Notes: generated from the letters alone by a model not told the origin. 7,864 nt of DNA from an uncultured Ruminococcus sp. (GCA_902772755.1 CACYCD010000234.1:1-7864); one strand, 5' to 3'. Numbered from the stretch's first letter, positions 1 through 7,170 are shown. Numbers and translations are program-made.

Positions 1-1500
1 GTGCTGGGTAACCGCTCTGTCGGTCCCTGGCTCACTGCCTTTGCCTTTGGCACATCTTATTTCTCGGCTGTTATCTTTGTCGGATATGCAGGTCAGTTTG
101 GCTGGAGATTCGGTCTTGCTTCCACCTGGATAGGTCTCGGCAATGCTTTCATCGGCTCTCTGCTCGCCTGGAATATCCTCGGCAGACGCACAAGAGTTAT
201 GACACAGCACCTTGACACGGCAACTATGCCCGACTTTTTCTGCAAGAGATACAACTCTAAGGCTTTGAAGATCACCGCAGCCGTAATAATCTTTGTGTTC
301 CTTATCCCGTATACGGCTTCGCTTTACAACGGTCTTTCAAGACTTTTTGAAATGGCATTCCACATTCCCTATACCTACTGCGTAATAGGAATGGCTGTAC
401 TCACGGGAATTTATGTTGTGCTGGGCGGTTATATGGCAACTGCTATCAATGACTTTATTCAGGGAATAGTTATGCTGTTCGGCATAGTTGCCGTTATCGT
501 AGCGGTTATGCAGGTACACGGCGGACTTACCGAAACCATCGCAATGCTTTCGCAGGAGAGCGTCAAGACAGCGTCAGGTACTGAGTTCAAGGGAGTATTC
601 ACCTCGTTCTTCGGTCCAGACATCATTTCTTTGATAGGTGTTGTCATACTGACTTCACTCGGCACATGGGGACTTCCGCAGATGGTTCAGAAGTTCTATG
701 CCATCAAGTCCGAAAAATCCATCAGCACAGGCACGATAGTATCGACAGTATTCGCAATCATCGTTGCAGGAGGCTGTTATTTCCTCGGAGGCTTCGGCAG
801 ACTTTTCGGTACAATGAGTGAGGACGGCATCAAGCCCGTAGGCGGTTATGATTCTATCATACCCACAATGCTTGAAAACCTTTCACCTGCAATTATCGGA
901 ATAGTCGTTATCCTCGTGCTTTCCGCTTCAATGAGTACGCTGTCAAGCCTTGTGCTTACATCAAGCTCCGTGCTTACCATTGACTTTATCAACCCTGTAT
1001 TTTGTCGCAAGGAAAAAATGAGCGACAAGCGTCAGGTGCTTTGGATGAGAATTTTCATTGTGTTCTTCATCGTTATCTCTGCAATGATAGCTATAATCCA
1101 GGCAAGCTCACCGGTTATGTTCATATCTCAGATGATGGGCGTGTCCTGGGGTGCGTTGGCAGGTGCGTTCCTCGCTCCGTTTATGTACGGTCTATACCTC
1201 AGAAGAGTTCCCAAGTTTGCGGTATGGGTAAACTTTGCACTCGGCATCATCATCTCGCTCGCTTCATTTATCTGCAACCTCACCGGAGTTACATTTGAAA
1301 ATCCCGTACTTGAGTACTTCCGCTCACCCATCAACGCAGGTATGCTGGCTATGCTTCTGGGTATCATCATCACACCGATAATGACAGGCATTGCACCCGC
1401 AAAGGATCTTGACAGGCAGGAGCAGATCTTCTCCTGCTACAAGAGAAGAGTCACTGTTTCTTCCAAAAAATCCATCAACGAAGACGAAGAAGAAAATTGA
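1..1500 (+). CDS. Sodium:solute symporter (SSS family), 5'-truncated by window edge
   Basis: This is an integral membrane carrier that probably couples solute uptake to Na+ entry. The visible 499 residues are mostly hydrophobic, with about 11-12 membrane spans, for example near residues 9-30, 91-110, 125-146, 152-171, 206-226, 244-264, 296-328, 349-367, 405-427 and 445-463. The stretch GGYMATAINDFIQGIVM (142-158) fits the SSS family signature. The Ser/Thr-rich segment SASMSTLSSLVLTSSS (308-323) corresponds to the helix that supplies Na+-binding hydroxyls in this family. The product ends in a cytosolic-looking tail with acidic residues (EDEEEN). The protein begins at LGNRSVGPWLTAFAFGTSY, which in SSS proteins normally follows a first membrane helix. 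The first helix is therefore missing, and the GTG at position 1 is more likely an internal valine codon than a start. The substrate cannot be read from sequence. The aryl-acid genes downstream make an aromatic acid, or an amino acid, a reasonable guess. Family call is firm, substrate open. Confidence 0.9.
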   Translation: MLGNRSVGPWLTAFAFGTSYFSAVIFVGYAGQFGWRFGLASTWIGLGNAFIGSLLAWNILGRRTRVMTQHLDTATMPDFFCKRYNSKALKITAAVIIFVFLIPYTASLYNGLSRLFEMAFHIPYTYCVIGMAVLTGIYVVLGGYMATAINDFIQGIVMLFGIVAVIVAVMQVHGGLTETIAMLSQESVKTASGTEFKGVFTSFFGPDIISLIGVVILTSLGTWGLPQMVQKFYAIKSEKSISTGTIVSTVFAIIVAGGCYFLGGFGRLFGTMSEDGIKPVGGYDSIIPTMLENLSPAIIGIVVILVLSASMSTLSSLVLTSSSVLTIDFINPVFCRKEKMSDKRQVLWMRIFIVFFIVISAMIAIIQASSPVMFISQMMGVSWGALAGAFLAPFMYGLYLRRVPKFAVWVNFALGIIISLASFICNLTGVTFENPVLEYFRSPINAGMLAMLLGIIITPIMTGIAPAKDLDRQEQIFSCYKRRVTVSSKKSINEDEEEN

Positions 1501-1525
1501 TATTTTCAGAATAATATGTTAGAAT
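1497..1525 (+). promoter_or_regulatory. SigA-type promoter with extended -10 for the ligase-ior operon
   Basis: TTGATA (1497-1502, five of six matches to TTGACA) is followed by exactly 17 bases and then TAGAAT (1520-1525, five of six matches to TATAAT). A TG at 1517-1518, one base before the -10 hexamer, gives an extended -10 element. Transcription would begin near 1532, leaving a leader of about 25 bases that holds the AAGGA ribosome binding site (1541-1545) of the first ligase gene. The -35 box overlaps the stop codon of the symporter gene. The leader is too short for an attenuator, T-box or riboswitch, so control would have to act at initiation. No clear operator palindrome was seen. Prediction by consensus only. 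Confidence 0.62.
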
Positions 1526-1556
1526 AGAACAAGCCCCTGAAAGGAACTGATACAAA

Positions 1557-2858
1557 ATGATGTTTCAAAAAGAAATTGAAACTATGCCCAGAGAGCAAAT
1601 AGAGGCTCTCCAGCTTGAAAGATTGAAATATATTGTCAAGTACTGCTATGACAATATCCCCCTCTACACCAAGCGTCTAACAGACTGCGGTGTGGGTGAC
1701 GGCTCAAAAATCAAGACTCTGTCGGATATAGAGTACATACCATTCACCACAAAGGACGATTTCCGTGACAATTATCCGTTTGGACTGTCGGCAGTTCCGA
1801 TGAAGGATATCGTGCGTATCCACGCTTCCTCCGGCACGACCGGCAAGCCCACTGTCGGAGTTTATACAAAAGAGGACCTCGAGATCTGGTCTGACTGCGT
1901 TGCACGTGTGGCTATGGCAGGCGGAGTTACCGCCGATGATGTTGTGCAGATCAGCTTCGGCTACGGTCTGTTCACCGGTGCTTTGGGTCTGCATTACGGC
2001 CTTGAAAAGATCGGTGTAACGGTCATTCCGGCTTCCTCGGGAAACACCGAAAAACAGCTTATGATGATGCGTGACTACGGCGTGACCGGTCTGGTGGCAA
2101 CACCGTCCTACGCACTCTATCTCTCAGAGTGCGTGAAGGATGCAGGCTATCCGCTGTCCGATTATTCGTTAAAGCTGGGTATCCTCGGCTCAGAGCCGTG
2201 TACTCCGGCTATGCGTTCACAGATAGAGTCAAACTTCGGTATCCGTGTGTCGGACAACTACGGTATGACAGAGCTTGGCGGTCCCGGCGTATCGGGCGAC
2301 TGTGAAGCAAGGAACGGTATGCACTTTGCAGAGGATCACTTCCTCCCCGAGATCATCGACACCGACACAGGCAAGCGTCTTGGCGAGGGAGAAGTCGGAG
2401 AGCTTGTCATCACCACCCTCACAAGAAAGGGTATGCCGGTGCTGAGATACAGAACAAAGGATATCACGAAGATCAGCTATGAGCCTTGCTCCTGCGGAAG
2501 AACTCACGCAAGAATGGCAAAAACTATGGGCAGAACAGACGATATGCTCATTATCAAGGGTGTAAACGTGTTCCCGACACAGATAGAAAATATCCTTATC
2601 CAGATAAAGGATATCGCACCTCACTATATGCTGATCATCACCCGTGAGAATTACCGTGACAATCTTGAGATCAAGGTAGAGCTTGAGAATGTTGCCCTGC
2701 TTGAAAATTATCAGCGTCTGAGCGACCTCAAAAAGTACATCGAGGCAAAGATGCACTCTATCCTCGGCTTGAGAACTAAGGTAACTCTCGTTCCGCCCAA
2801 GACGATAGAGCGTTTCCAGGGCAAGGCTAAGAGAATAGTAGATTTGAGAAATAAGTGA
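1557..2858 (+). CDS. paaK: Phenylacetate-CoA ligase (AMP-forming), first copy
   Basis: This is a cytosolic adenylate-forming enzyme that joins an aryl-acetate to coenzyme A through an acyl-AMP, using ATP. At 433 residues it has the usual PaaK length. Motifs run in family order: phosphate loop SSGTTGKPT (91-99), DNYGMTELGGPG (233-244), YRTKD (298-302), the hinge region GRTDDMLIIKGVNVFP (325-340), and a C-terminal GKAKR (422-426) whose K423 is the expected catalytic lysine of the adenylation half-reaction. C249, H256, C311 and C313 form a Cys/His set that recurs in the second copy. The start at 1557 was chosen for AAGGA at 1541-1545; the ATG at 1560 is an equally readable alternative giving one residue less. 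iorA follows after an 18-base gap, which points to co-transcription. The true substrate (phenylacetate, 4-hydroxyphenylacetate or indole-3-acetate) cannot be told from sequence. Family call very sure. Confidence 0.93.
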   Translation: MMFQKEIETMPREQIEALQLERLKYIVKYCYDNIPLYTKRLTDCGVGDGSKIKTLSDIEYIPFTTKDDFRDNYPFGLSAVPMKDIVRIHASSGTTGKPTVGVYTKEDLEIWSDCVARVAMAGGVTADDVVQISFGYGLFTGALGLHYGLEKIGVTVIPASSGNTEKQLMMMRDYGVTGLVATPSYALYLSECVKDAGYPLSDYSLKLGILGSEPCTPAMRSQIESNFGIRVSDNYGMTELGGPGVSGDCEARNGMHFAEDHFLPEIIDTDTGKRLGEGEVGELVITTLTRKGMPVLRYRTKDITKISYEPCSCGRTHARMAKTMGRTDDMLIIKGVNVFPTQIENILIQIKDIAPHYMLIITRENYRDNLEIKVELENVALLENYQRLSDLKKYIEAKMHSILGLRTKVTLVPPKTIERFQGKAKRIVDLRNK

Positions 2859-2876
2859 TAAGGTAGGTTATACTGT

Positions 2877-4616
2877 ATGAAAGAACTTATGATCGGCAAC
2901 GCAGCCCTGTCAAGAGGACTGTATGAGGCAGGCTGTTCCGTTATTTCAAGCTACCCCGGCACTCCCAGTACGGAGATAACAGAGGAGTTTGCAAAATATG
3001 ACGATGTATACTGCGAGTGGGCTCCCAACGAGAAGGTAGCTATGGAAGCTGCCTTCGGTGCGTCCCTGCGTGGCAAGCGTTCCGCCTGCTGTATGAAGCA
3101 CGTTGGCTTGAACGTAGCTGCGGATCCGCTGTTTACAATGTCCTACACCGGCGTAAATGCAGGTATGGTCATCTGTGTGGCAGACGACCCGGGAATGCAC
3201 TCATCTCAGAATGAGCAGGATTCACGACACTATGCAATAGCCGCCAAGGTGCCTATGCTCGAACCCTCGGATTCTCAGGAGGCACTCGACTTTGCAAAGC
3301 TCGCCTACGAGATCTCGGAGGAATACGACACCCCCGTATTTATCAAAATGTGTACCCGTGTGGCTCACTCTCAGAGCATCACCGAAAAGGGAGAGAGAAC
3401 AGAGGTCACAAGGGAATATGAAAAAAATCCCCGTAAATATATTATGGCACCTGCCAATGCAATAGCACGTCACCCCTTTGTTGAGGAAAGGACAGCAAAG
3501 CTTGTTGAGCTTGCGGAGACCGCCTCCTTCAACAGAGTGGAAGAGGGAACAGGTGAGTGTGGCTTCGGCATAATCACCTCTTCGACCTCCTATCAGTATG
3601 TCAAGGAGGTTTTCGGCGACACCGTTTCGGTGCTGAAGCTCGGTATGGTGAACCCCCTGCCCGTTAAGCTTATCAAGGATTTTGCGAAAAAGGTCGAAAA
3701 ACTGTATGTTATTGAGGAGCTTGACCCGATAATAGAAACTCACTGCAAAAACCTCGGCATTGAGGTCATCGGCAAGGAGAAGTTCTCCATACTCGGCGAA
3801 TTTTCGCAAAGGACTATTGCTAAGGCTTTCGAGCTGGAAGAAAAAGAAACCGTGGTATTGGATACCAATATCCCCGTAAGACCTCCGATGATGTGCTCAG
3901 GCTGTCCGCACAGAGGAATGTACTATGTGCTGGCAAAGAACAAGATAACCGTGCTGGGCGATATCGGCTGCTACACCCTCGGCTCAATGCCGCCGCTCAA
4001 TGCTCTTGATATGACGCTGTGTATGGGTGCGTCCGTATCGGGACTGCACGGCTTTAACAAGGCAGGCGGAGAAGTCTCGGAGAAAAACACCGTCTGCGTT
4101 ATCGGCGACTCTACTTTTATGCACTCGGGCGTAACGGGACTTATCAATATAGCCTATAATCAGTCAAATTCCACCGTCATTGTGCTGGACAACTCCATCA
4201 CAGGTATGACAGGTCATCAGCAGAACCCCACAACAGGCAAAAACATCAAGGGTGATCCTGCCGGAAAGGTAGATCTTGAAGCTCTGTGCAGGTCTGTCGG
4301 CATAAGCTCCGTCAGAGTTGTTGACCCCTACAACCTCGAAGAGTGCGAGAGAGTTGTAAAAGAGGAGCTTGCAAAGGAAGAACCTTCGGTCATCATCTCA
4401 CGCAGACCCTGTGTACTGCTCAAATACGTCAAGCCGAAGAAGCCCCTGCGTGTTGACCCCGACAAGTGCCGTGGCTGCAAGCGTTGTATGAAGTTCGGCT
4501 GTCCCTCGATCTCGTTCAGAGATAAACACGCTGTTGTTGACAGCACCCTCTGCGTAGGCTGCGGAGTCTGTGCAGGCTTGTGTCCGTTTGATGCGTTTGA
4601 AAGTGAGGAGGAATAA
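2877..4616 (+). CDS. iorA: Indolepyruvate:ferredoxin oxidoreductase, alpha subunit
   Basis: This is the large catalytic subunit of IOR, which interconverts aryl-pyruvates (indolepyruvate, phenylpyruvate, hydroxyphenylpyruvate) plus CoA with aryl-acetyl-CoA and CO2, passing electrons to ferredoxin. The full-length 579-residue protein shows the expected order. An N-terminal pyrimidine-binding domain has SSYPGTPSTEI (24-34) and NEKVAMEAAFGAS (51-63, with E52 as likely thiamine-activating glutamate). A middle domain follows, then the diphosphate-binding domain with CSGCPHRGMYY (340-350), GDSTFMHSG (410-418) and LDNSITGMTGHQ (437-448). The C-terminal ferredoxin-like domain has two iron-sulfur motifs: C531, C534, C537, C542-P, with four residues in the last gap, and C559, C562, C565, C569-P. 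These should hold two [4Fe-4S] clusters. The ribosome binding site is AAGGTAGG (2860-2867), nine bases before ATG. The gene lies 18 bases after the first ligase and 2 bases before iorB. All key residues are present. Confidence 0.96.
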   Translation: MKELMIGNAALSRGLYEAGCSVISSYPGTPSTEITEEFAKYDDVYCEWAPNEKVAMEAAFGASLRGKRSACCMKHVGLNVAADPLFTMSYTGVNAGMVICVADDPGMHSSQNEQDSRHYAIAAKVPMLEPSDSQEALDFAKLAYEISEEYDTPVFIKMCTRVAHSQSITEKGERTEVTREYEKNPRKYIMAPANAIARHPFVEERTAKLVELAETASFNRVEEGTGECGFGIITSSTSYQYVKEVFGDTVSVLKLGMVNPLPVKLIKDFAKKVEKLYVIEELDPIIETHCKNLGIEVIGKEKFSILGEFSQRTIAKAFELEEKETVVLDTNIPVRPPMMCSGCPHRGMYYVLAKNKITVLGDIGCYTLGSMPPLNALDMTLCMGASVSGLHGFNKAGGEVSEKNTVCVIGDSTFMHSGVTGLINIAYNQSNSTVIVLDNSITGMTGHQQNPTTGKNIKGDPAGKVDLEALCRSVGISSVRVVDPYNLEECERVVKEELAKEEPSVIISRRPCVLLKYVKPKKPLRVDPDKCRGCKRCMKFGCPSISFRDKHAVVDSTLCVGCGVCAGLCPFDAFESEEE

Positions 4617-4618
4617 CA

Positions 4619-5191
4619 ATGGCTGTTAAAAATATTATGATCGTTGGTGTCGGCGGTCAAGGCTCACTGCTCGCTTCAAAGCTGCTGGGCAGACTTCTTG
4701 TAGACGAAGGCTTTGATGTAAAGGTGAGCGAGGTTCACGGAATGAGTCAGCGTGGCGGTTCTGTCGTCACCTATGTCAGATTCGGCGACAAGGTGTATTC
4801 CCCCGTTATAGAGGAGGGCGAAGCCGATTTCATCGTCAGCTTTGAAAAAATAGAAGCCGCAAGATATGTAAGACACCTCAAAAAAGGTGGTACCGTCATT
4901 GTGAATACCCAGCAGATAGACCCAATGCCCGTTATCATCGGCAGTACGGTATATCCCGATGCCGTCCTCGAGGAAATGTCCTCAAAGGGTGTGCAGGTAG
5001 ATGCGTTGGACGCTCTCTCACTTGCAACACAGGCAGGTTCAGCCAAAGCCTGCAACATCGTGCTGATGGGCAAGCTGGCAAAATACTTTGACATTCCCTG
5101 CGAGAAGTGGGAAAAAGCAATTGAAAAATGCGTAAAACCGAATTTTGTTGAAATAAACAAGAAGGCTTTCAAAATAGGATATGATCATTGA
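4619..5191 (+). CDS. iorB: Indolepyruvate:ferredoxin oxidoreductase, beta subunit
   Basis: This is the small (gamma-domain type) subunit that partners with IorA to complete the cytosolic aryl-pyruvate oxidoreductase. The 190-residue length is typical. The N-terminal GVGGQG (residues 10-15) is the conserved turn of the POR/KOR gamma domain, and SEVHGMSQRGGSV (37-49) is a strongly family-specific motif. It carries no cysteine cluster motif, as expected, because the iron-sulfur sites are in IorA. The start codon lies only 2 bases after the iorA stop, and its ribosome binding site AGGAGG (4606-4611) is inside the last codons of iorA. The two subunits are therefore probably translationally coupled and made in equal amounts. 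The second ligase gene starts 18 bases after its stop. Confidence 0.95.
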   Translation: MAVKNIMIVGVGGQGSLLASKLLGRLLVDEGFDVKVSEVHGMSQRGGSVVTYVRFGDKVYSPVIEEGEADFIVSFEKIEAARYVRHLKKGGTVIVNTQQIDPMPVIIGSTVYPDAVLEEMSSKGVQVDALDALSLATQAGSAKACNIVLMGKLAKYFDIPCEKWEKAIEKCVKPNFVEINKKAFKIGYDH

Positions 5192-5199
5192 TGATTTTT

Positions 5200-5204
5200 G
5201 GAGA
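5200..5204 (+). promoter_or_regulatory. Ribosome binding site that fixes the start of the second ligase
   Basis: GGAGA at 5200-5204 is followed by tandem ATG codons at 5210 and 5213, with spacings that suit either. The in-frame TTG at 5198 overlaps this site and so cannot use it. That argues against the four-residue longer protein that the open frame would allow. Confidence 0.6.
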
Positions 5205-5209
5205 AAGAG

Positions 5210-6538
5210 ATGATGGATATGGAGAAAAAATATTTTCAGCCTGAGTTTGAAACTATGCCTGTTGACGAGATAAAAAAGCTCCAGGACGAAAAACTTGTAA
5301 AACAGGTGTGTTATGTTTATGACAATGTGAAGTATTACCGTGACCTTATGGATAAAAAGGGTGTAAGCCCCCTCGATATCAAGGGAACAGAGGATCTGCA
5401 CAAGCTCCCGTTTATCTGCAAGGACGACCTCAGAGAGGCTTATCCCTACGGACTGCTCGCAACCGATGTAAAAAACTGCGTGCGTATCCACTCTACCTCG
5501 GGTACGACCGGCAAGCGTGTGGTTGCGTTCTACACTCAAAATGATGTCGATATGTGGGAGGACTGCTGTGCCCGTGCCATAACAGCGGCAGGCGGTACAG
5601 AACACGATGTGGTTCAGGTGGCATACGGCTACGGATTGTTTACGGGCGGTGCAGGTATCCACGGTGGCTCTCATAAGGCAGGCTGTCTTACGCTCCCGAT
5701 GTCAAGCGGAAACACCGAGAGACAGATACAGTTTATGATGGATCTCAATGCTACGATCCTCTGCTGTACCCCCTCTTATGCCGCATACATAGGTGAGACC
5801 CTGCACGAAAAGGGCTTCAAGCCCGAGGACAACAAGCTGAAGGCAGGTATCTTCGGTGCAGAGCCGTGGACGGAGGAGATGCGTAGGGATATCGAGAATA
5901 AGCTGGGAATAAAGGCTTATGATATCTATGGACTGACTGAAATAAGCGGTCCCGGTGTTGCCTTTGAGTGCGAGGAGCAGAACGGTATGCACATAAATGA
6001 AGACCACTTCATAGCCGAGATCATCGACCCCGATACGGGAGAAACACTCCCCCTCGGCTCAAAGGGTGAGCTGGTCTTTACCTCACTGGACAAGGAAGCT
6101 TTTCCGCTGCTGCGTTACCGCACAAGGGATATCTGCGTGCTTTCACGTGAAAAATGCTCCTGCGGACGCACCTTCGTAAAAATGACCAAGCCACTCGGAC
6201 GTTCCGATGATATGATGATAATCAGAGGCGTAAATGTGTTCCCAAGCCAGATAGAAGCCGTACTGCTCAACAGCGGTTACGCTCCCAACTATCAGATCAT
6301 TGTTGACAGAGTGAACAACACCGATACCTTTGACATCAATGTAGAGATGAACCCCGATGACTTCTCCGACACACCCAAGGCTATCACGAGCAAGGAGAAA
6401 AAGCTCAGAAACGCAATGAAGGCAATGCTGGGCATCAACCCCAATGTTCACCTTGTTTCACCCAAGAGCATAGCACGCTCCGAGGGCAAGGCTGTCAGGG
6501 TAATAGACAACCGCAAAAGGCTGGGAATAAATATTTAA
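5210..6538 (+). CDS. paaK: Phenylacetate-CoA ligase (AMP-forming), second copy
   Basis: This is a second cytosolic aryl-acetate:CoA ligase, 442 residues from the ATG at 5210 (441 from 5213), clearly paralogous to the copy at 1557-2858 but diverged over its whole length. It is intact: phosphate loop STSGTTGK (95-102), DIYGLTEISGPG (238-249), YRTRD (303-307), GRSDDMMIIRGVNVFP (330-345), and C-terminal SEGKAVR (424-430) with K427 as the expected catalytic lysine. C254, H261, C316 and C318 match the Cys/His set of the first copy at the same spacing. Differences cluster where the acyl pocket is expected: AYGYGLFTGGAGIHGGSHKAG (138-158) against SFGYGLFTGALGLHYGLEKIG in copy one. The loop after the P-loop also differs (KRVVAF against KPTVGV). 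This suggests a different preferred aryl acid rather than simple gene dosage. The gene sits between iorB and the ACT gene in the same operon. Confidence 0.92.
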   Translation: MMDMEKKYFQPEFETMPVDEIKKLQDEKLVKQVCYVYDNVKYYRDLMDKKGVSPLDIKGTEDLHKLPFICKDDLREAYPYGLLATDVKNCVRIHSTSGTTGKRVVAFYTQNDVDMWEDCCARAITAAGGTEHDVVQVAYGYGLFTGGAGIHGGSHKAGCLTLPMSSGNTERQIQFMMDLNATILCCTPSYAAYIGETLHEKGFKPEDNKLKAGIFGAEPWTEEMRRDIENKLGIKAYDIYGLTEISGPGVAFECEEQNGMHINEDHFIAEIIDPDTGETLPLGSKGELVFTSLDKEAFPLLRYRTRDICVLSREKCSCGRTFVKMTKPLGRSDDMMIIRGVNVFPSQIEAVLLNSGYAPNYQIIVDRVNNTDTFDINVEMNPDDFSDTPKAITSKEKKLRNAMKAMLGINPNVHLVSPKSIARSEGKAVRVIDNRKRLGINI

Positions 6539-6559
6539 TTATACAGGGAGGCTAATAAA

Positions 6560-6991
6560 ATGGCTGTAAAACAAATATCCATCTTTGTGGAAAACAAAGA
6601 GGGCAAGCTGGTGACTATCACCGACTCCATCGCAAATGCAGGTATTGACATCAGAGCAATGAGCGTCGCCGATACACAGGATTTCGGCATATTCCGACTG
6701 ATCGTCACCGAACCCGAACGAGCACTCGAAGCACTTGAGTCCTCGGGATGCTTTGTATCGATCACAAAGGTAGTGGGCGTGTCTATCCCCGATGTACCCG
6801 GCTCCCTCGCCAAGGTGGTGCATATCCTCGCAAGACACAACATAAACATCGAGTATATGTACGCCTTCATCACCGTTTCCAAAAAGAACGCATCCGTAGT
6901 CCTGCGTGTAGCCGACAACGACCAAGCCGAAAAAATCCTAACCGAAAACGGAATAAAACTCTTAAAAGAAAGCGATATTGTTAATATGTAA
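6560..6991 (+). CDS. Tandem ACT-domain protein, probable aromatic amino acid sensor
   Basis: This small cytosolic protein of 143 residues consists of two ACT domains and nothing else. The first spans roughly residues 5-68 (KQISIFVENKEGKL, then NAGIDIRAMSV), and the second roughly 70-140 (VVGVSIPDVPGSLAKV, then HNINIEYMYAF). Each has the ACT ligand-loop glycine (G15 in ENKEGKL, G81 in PDVPGSL). ACT domains usually bind amino acids and regulate enzymes allosterically. There is no DNA-binding or catalytic domain, so it would act by binding other proteins or by sequestering a ligand. The ribosome binding site AGGGAGG (6545-6551) lies eight bases before ATG. It is the last gene of the operon, 21 bases after the second ligase and just before the terminator. 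ACT-only proteins recur beside ligase and ior genes in anaerobes, which supports a role tied to this pathway. The ligand (Phe, Tyr or Trp) is inferred, not shown. Confidence 0.88.
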   Translation: MAVKQISIFVENKEGKLVTITDSIANAGIDIRAMSVADTQDFGIFRLIVTEPERALEALESSGCFVSITKVVGVSIPDVPGSLAKVVHILARHNINIEYMYAFITVSKKNASVVLRVADNDQAEKILTENGIKLLKESDIVNM

Positions 6992-6996
6992 ACAAC

Positions 6997-7036
6997 AAAA
7001 CGGCAGCTGTGAATAAAATACAGCTGCCGTTTTTTG
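6997..7036 (+). terminator. Rho-independent terminator, possibly bidirectional
   Basis: A perfect 14-base inverted repeat (6997-7010 with 7020-7033; GC-rich core ACGGCAGCTGT) closes a 9-base loop and runs into TTTTTT (7030-7035). It begins 5 bases after the ACT gene stop codon and ends the + strand operon. Four A bases at the left foot give a U-run on the other strand, followed by a GTTGTTT stretch, so it could also stop transcripts from the converging membrane protein gene. Confidence 0.93.
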
Positions 7037-7152
7037 AGTCTGTTTAGTATCTATGAATGGTGCAGTAATACTGACGTATTGCAAGACCGTTTGACACAGT
7101 TATCGGGAAATTGTTCCGTAAAGATGCGTGCTTAAAGATACTAAACAAGCTC
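7036..7152. repeat. 117-bp non-coding element with 17-bp terminal inverted repeats (MITE-like or structured RNA)
   Basis: GAGTCTGTTTAGTATCT at 7036-7052 is repeated in inverted form at 7136-7152. The inner 12 bases match perfectly, and 15 of 17 match overall. The element therefore begins with GAG and ends with CTC, like the ends of several transposable elements. Inside are two smaller hairpins: AATAC with GTATT around TGAC (7067-7080, extended by TGC with GCA at 7061-7063 and 7081-7083), and CGGGAA with TTCCG around ATTG (7104-7118). The outer repeat and the two hairpins could fold into a three-way junction. There is no plausible reading frame. A small non-autonomous mobile element or its remnant is one reading, a structured RNA the other. 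The flanks TTT and TTA do not form a perfect target duplication. Confidence 0.45.
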
Positions 7153-7170
7153 TTAGAGATGCCCATTATT

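Noticed and set aside
1..3. GTG as the start codon of the symporter
   Set aside because: The protein would lack the first membrane helix that precedes the LGxRSxGPWLTA segment in this family, and no upstream ribosome binding site can be seen. The gene is most likely cut by the window edge.
1526..1556. Possible leader attenuator, T-box or tryptophan-type regulatory RNA before the operon
   Set aside because: Only about 25 bases separate the predicted transcript start from the ligase start codon, and no hairpin or T-box bulge sequence is present.
2229..2756. Long - strand open frame inside the first ligase gene (similar ones lie inside iorA and the second ligase)
   Set aside because: These frames mirror strongly conserved enzyme genes on the + strand and show Cys/His/Val-rich shadow composition with no domain. 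They are by-products of codon usage.
5198..5209. TTG at 5198 as the start of the second ligase
   Set aside because: It overlaps the GGAGA ribosome binding site, while ATG codons at 5210 and 5213 are correctly spaced from that site.
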